Origin: Candidatus Latescibacterota bacterium | GTDB taxonomy: Bacteria > Latescibacterota > UBA2968 > GCA-2709665 | NCBI GenBank assembly: GCA_030746455.1 | Contig: JASLMQ010000471.1 | Location: forward strand, 1 to 8,222 | Direction of reading: 5' to 3' | DNA length: 8,222 nucleotides | Shown: positions 6,130 through 8,222 of the stretch, piece after piece | How the letters are laid out: each line of letters opens with the position of its first letter | Numbering within the stretch: position 1 is the stretch's first letter | The notes under the pieces: model-generated | Seen by the model: only the letters and a program-made list of their open reading frames with translations | What the model was told of the DNA's origin: nothing | The model's database searches: none | Translations under genes and position numbers: made by a program

Positions 6130-6169
6130 GTGCCGATCTGGCATCGGGCATCGGCTGAGCACCCTTAGC

Positions 6170-6175
6170 GGAGGG
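6170..6175 (+). promoter_or_regulatory. Ribosome binding site of the heparinase-like gene
   Basis: GGAGGG at 6170-6175 is followed by 7 nt and ATG 6183. The same CGGAGGGCA string precedes the PL22-like gene, so the two plus-strand genes share a strong translation signal. Confidence 0.65.
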
Positions 6176-6182
6176 CAATCGG

Positions 6183-8222
6183 ATGGCCGGCGGACATTTC
6201 GCAACGGCTGAGCAGATACAGAACATGCGGAGGAATATCGATCGATACCCATGGGCCGCCTCGGAGAGGGATGGAGCCGTCGAGCAGACGCGGCGCTGGA
6301 CCGCGCTCGACGATGACTCCCTATGGGGGCTGGTGACGAACCAGGCGATCGGGCGCAGCACGACCCCCAATGTGGAACGGGGATGTCCGACGTGTCGGGA
6401 CGGGTTCAGTCGCTACGAGGTCGATGTGCTCGCCGACCCGTGGAAGATCCGCTGCACCGGATGCGGCGTGAGGTACCCCACCAATGACTTCGGCGCCTAC
6501 TACCGGGGCGGTGTGGGTCCCGATGGTTGCTTCGATCCCGGGCGCGCGGATCGAAGCCTGCTGTTCAACACCGAGCACCCGGATCCCGGCGACCCGCTCC
6601 ACGGGTTCGCCGTGGACGATGGCCTGGGATGGACGAACGAGGAGGGGGAGGCCTACAGGCTGGTTGGTGTGTACGCCCACTACGGCATCTGGAGCGAGAT
6701 ATCGACCGCCTGCCGCTGCCTGACCCGGGCGTTTCTGATGACCGGCGACAGGCAGTACGCGCACAAGGCCGGCGTATTGCTGGCAAGGGTCGCTGACGTC
6801 TATCCCGACATGGACTGGTCGTACTGGGCCGAGCGGGGGTTCTTCAACTCGGACGGCCTGAGCGGGAGGGGCCGGATCTTCGGTCGGATCTGGGAGCCCA
6901 GCCTGCTCAAGGCCTTCACGGAGTGCTTCGATGCGGTGAGGGACTCGTGGCGGGATGACGACCCGCTGTTCTCTTTCCTTGGGGACAAACAGCGAGTGCA
7001 CCGCCTTCGGGCCCAGGACAGCGTGGCGGCCCTGTGCGAGCATTACGAGACCCACGTCCTTCGCGAGGCCATCGGGGCGATCGTGGCCGGAGATATCCAC
7101 CACAATGAGCCGGGAGATCAGTCGACGATGGCGATGCTGGCCATCGCACTGGACGCGGAAGACACGGACGAGTGGCTGGACTGGATCTTCAGTGAGGGCT
7201 ACCTGATGGGAGGCACCCCTTGCGGCGGCCACATCCCCCAGCTGTTCGCGGCCGAGATCGACCGTGATGGCATCGGCTCCGAGGGATCCCCCGGCTACAG
7301 CCTGGGATGGCTGAAATCCGGGATGGGGATGACGACGCTGTGCGACTATCTCGAAGCGCGCCCTTCCTATGCCCGGCATAGCATCCGGGACTACCCTCGG
7401 TACAGGCGGATGTTCCTCGCCGGAATTCGTCTGATCATGTTAGGCCGGTACGTGCCAAACATCGGAGACACGGGGAGTGTGGGATCCCCCCACCTGTGCG
7501 GGCTGACGGTCGGACAGTGTGAGGAAGGCTACGATCTATTCGGCGATCCGATCCTGGCGCAGGCCGCCTACCATCTGGTGGACGGTGACCTCGACAGGAT
7601 CGAGCCGGCGATTGCCGATGCCGAGCCGGGTGCCTTCAGAGCCGCCGTTGAGAAGGTGATCCAGATCCACGGGCCGCTCCGGCTGAAATCGGAGGTGATG
7701 ACCGGCTACGGGTTGGCGCTGCTGCGCGATGGGAAGGACGAGCGCGAGCGCACCCTCTGGCTCTACTACGGCCGGAACATGGGGCACGGTCACGCCGACC
7801 GCCTGAATCTCGGATTGCACGCCTTCGGACTCGACCTGATGCCGGACATGGGATACCCCGAGCACGCGCGCGTTTGGCCGAAGCGCGAGGGCTGGACCCA
7901 TCACACGGTGTCCCACAATGCCGTGGTGGTGGATCGAAGCCGCCAGAAAGGAACCTACTCCGGGAAGATCGATTTCGTGGCCATCACCGATGAGGCGCAG
8001 GCCGTCGCGGTTTCGTCGCCTGACGTGTATCCCCAGTGCTCGGTCTATGGCCGGTCGAGCGTGATGGTGCGGATCTCCGACGATAATTTCTATGTCGCGG
8101 ACCTGTTCAGGGCGTCGGGTGGGAACGGACACCACTACCTCTTCCACTCGGCAGATGGCGAGATCACTTTGGGAGGTATGGATCTTGTCCCACAGAGACA
8201 GGGAACATATGCGGGCGAGGAC
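6183..8222 (+). CDS. Heparinase II/III-like polysaccharide lyase, 3' end cut by the window
   Basis: The frame runs 680 codons from ATG 6183 to the right edge without a stop. The N-terminal half is helical, as in the (alpha/alpha) toroid of alginate lyase/heparinase enzymes, and holds NDFGAYYRGG (101-110), DRSLLFNTEHPDPGDPLHGF (123-142), HHNEPGDQS (306-314) and EGSPGYSLGW (367-376), where Y372 is a likely catalytic tyrosine. The second half matches the heparinase II/III-like beta-sandwich: GHGHADRLNLGLHAFG (534-549), MPDMGYPEH (553-561) and THHTVSHNAVVVD (572-584). H535, H537, D555 and H578 fit the catalytic and zinc-site pattern of that fold. Two CxxC pairs (C68/C71 and C91/C94) suggest a small metal-binding knuckle near the N-terminus. 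Such enzymes cleave uronate polysaccharides by beta-elimination. No signal peptide is visible. The C-terminal part of the sandwich is missing. Confidence 0.88.
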   Translation, partial: MAGGHFATAEQIQNMRRNIDRYPWAASERDGAVEQTRRWTALDDDSLWGLVTNQAIGRSTTPNVERGCPTCRDGFSRYEVDVLADPWKIRCTGCGVRYPTNDFGAYYRGGVGPDGCFDPGRADRSLLFNTEHPDPGDPLHGFAVDDGLGWTNEEGEAYRLVGVYAHYGIWSEISTACRCLTRAFLMTGDRQYAHKAGVLLARVADVYPDMDWSYWAERGFFNSDGLSGRGRIFGRIWEPSLLKAFTECFDAVRDSWRDDDPLFSFLGDKQRVHRLRAQDSVAALCEHYETHVLREAIGAIVAGDIHHNEPGDQSTMAMLAIALDAEDTDEWLDWIFSEGYLMGGTPCGGHIPQLFAAEIDRDGIGSEGSPGYSLGWLKSGMGMTTLCDYLEARPSYARHSIRDYPRYRRMFLAGIRLIMLGRYVPNIGDTGSVGSPHLCGLTVGQCEEGYDLFGDPILAQAAYHLVDGDLDRIEPAIADAEPGAFRAAVEKVIQIHGPLRLKSEVMTGYGLALLRDGKDERERTLWLYYGRNMGHGHADRLNLGLHAFGLDLMPDMGYPEHARVWPKREGWTHHTVSHNAVVVDRSRQKGTYSGKIDFVAITDEAQAVAVSSPDVYPQCSVYGRSSVMVRISDDNFYVADLFRASGGNGHHYLFHSADGEITLGGMDLVPQRQGTYAGED

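Larger units (their letters stand above)
5908..6182. promoter_or_regulatory. Divergent control region between the operon and the lyase gene
   Basis: The 275 bp separate two starts that point away from each other, so both promoters must lie here or nearby. Besides the two promoter candidates listed separately, 6141-6154 is a tandem GCATCGG GCATCGG, and GCCGAT (6132-6137) pairs with ATCGGC (6150-6155) as an inverted repeat near the presumed start of plus-strand transcription. These could form an operator. There is no short-period repeat of the type found in the 3' regions. Confidence 0.4.

Noticed and set aside
6239..6249. ATCGATCGAT near the start of the lyase gene as an operator
   Set aside because: It is inside the coding sequence (codons for N-I-D-R), and the palindrome is adequately explained by those codons.
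5908..6252. N-terminal extension of 115 residues on the CBM protein
   Set aside because: The extension is Pro/Arg/Gly-rich without domain features, overlaps the start of the divergent lyase gene, and a good ribosome binding site supports the start at 5907.
6321..7379. Long minus-strand open frame (352 codons) opposite the heparinase-like gene
   Set aside because: It lies wholly inside the well-supported lyase gene, has no family motif, and reads like a codon-bias shadow. The same applies to the minus frame at 7536-8147.

Overview
The window is GC-rich and densely coding. It reads as part of a carbohydrate-degradation locus from an uncultured, saccharolytic bacterium. The family mix (AGE-type sugar epimerase, PL22-like oligouronide lyase, DUF2961/GH172, heparinase II/III-like lyase, CenC-type carbohydrate-binding domain), the GGAGG-type ribosome binding sites and the short-period intergenic repeats remind me of Planctomycetota, Lentisphaerota, Latescibacterota and similar environmental lineages. 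This is inference: there is no rRNA, tRNA or marker gene here, so the phylum cannot be fixed.

Layout. At 1-33 (minus) are the first 11 codons of a gene that leaves the window. An AGE-family epimerase/isomerase lies at 254-1465 (minus). A 221-bp divergent control region follows, and then a seven-bladed-propeller oligogalacturonate-lyase-like gene at 1687-2820 (plus). It converges on a two-gene minus-strand operon. In transcription order that operon is an unrecognised protein with a C-terminal carbohydrate-binding domain (4510-5907), then, 18 bp on, a DUF2961/GH172 glycosidase (3010-4491). A 275-bp divergent region separates the operon from a heparinase II/III-like lyase (6183 to the right edge, plus), which is open at its 3' end.

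How the parts may work together. The heparinase-like lyase would cut a uronate-containing polysaccharide by beta-elimination. The PL22-like lyase would act on the short unsaturated uronides. The GH172 enzyme would remove furanoside or similar side sugars. The CBM-bearing protein would bind, or perhaps cleave, the same glycan. The AGE enzyme would convert a released sugar to a form that can enter metabolism. None of the four proteins with a complete start has an obvious signal peptide, nor does the heparinase-like one, and there is no transporter or regulator in the window. Either the chemistry is intracellular on imported oligosaccharides or export is by a route not visible here.

Non-coding DNA. 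Both divergent 5' regions contain plausible sigma70-type promoters. Both 3' regions carry short-period degenerate tandem repeats: a heptamer family (YYCTGNN) in both orientations behind the AGE gene, and two nonamer families between the convergent genes. The most interesting items for follow-up are the orphan N-terminal domain of the 4510-5907 protein and the altered metal-site residue in the PL22-like enzyme.
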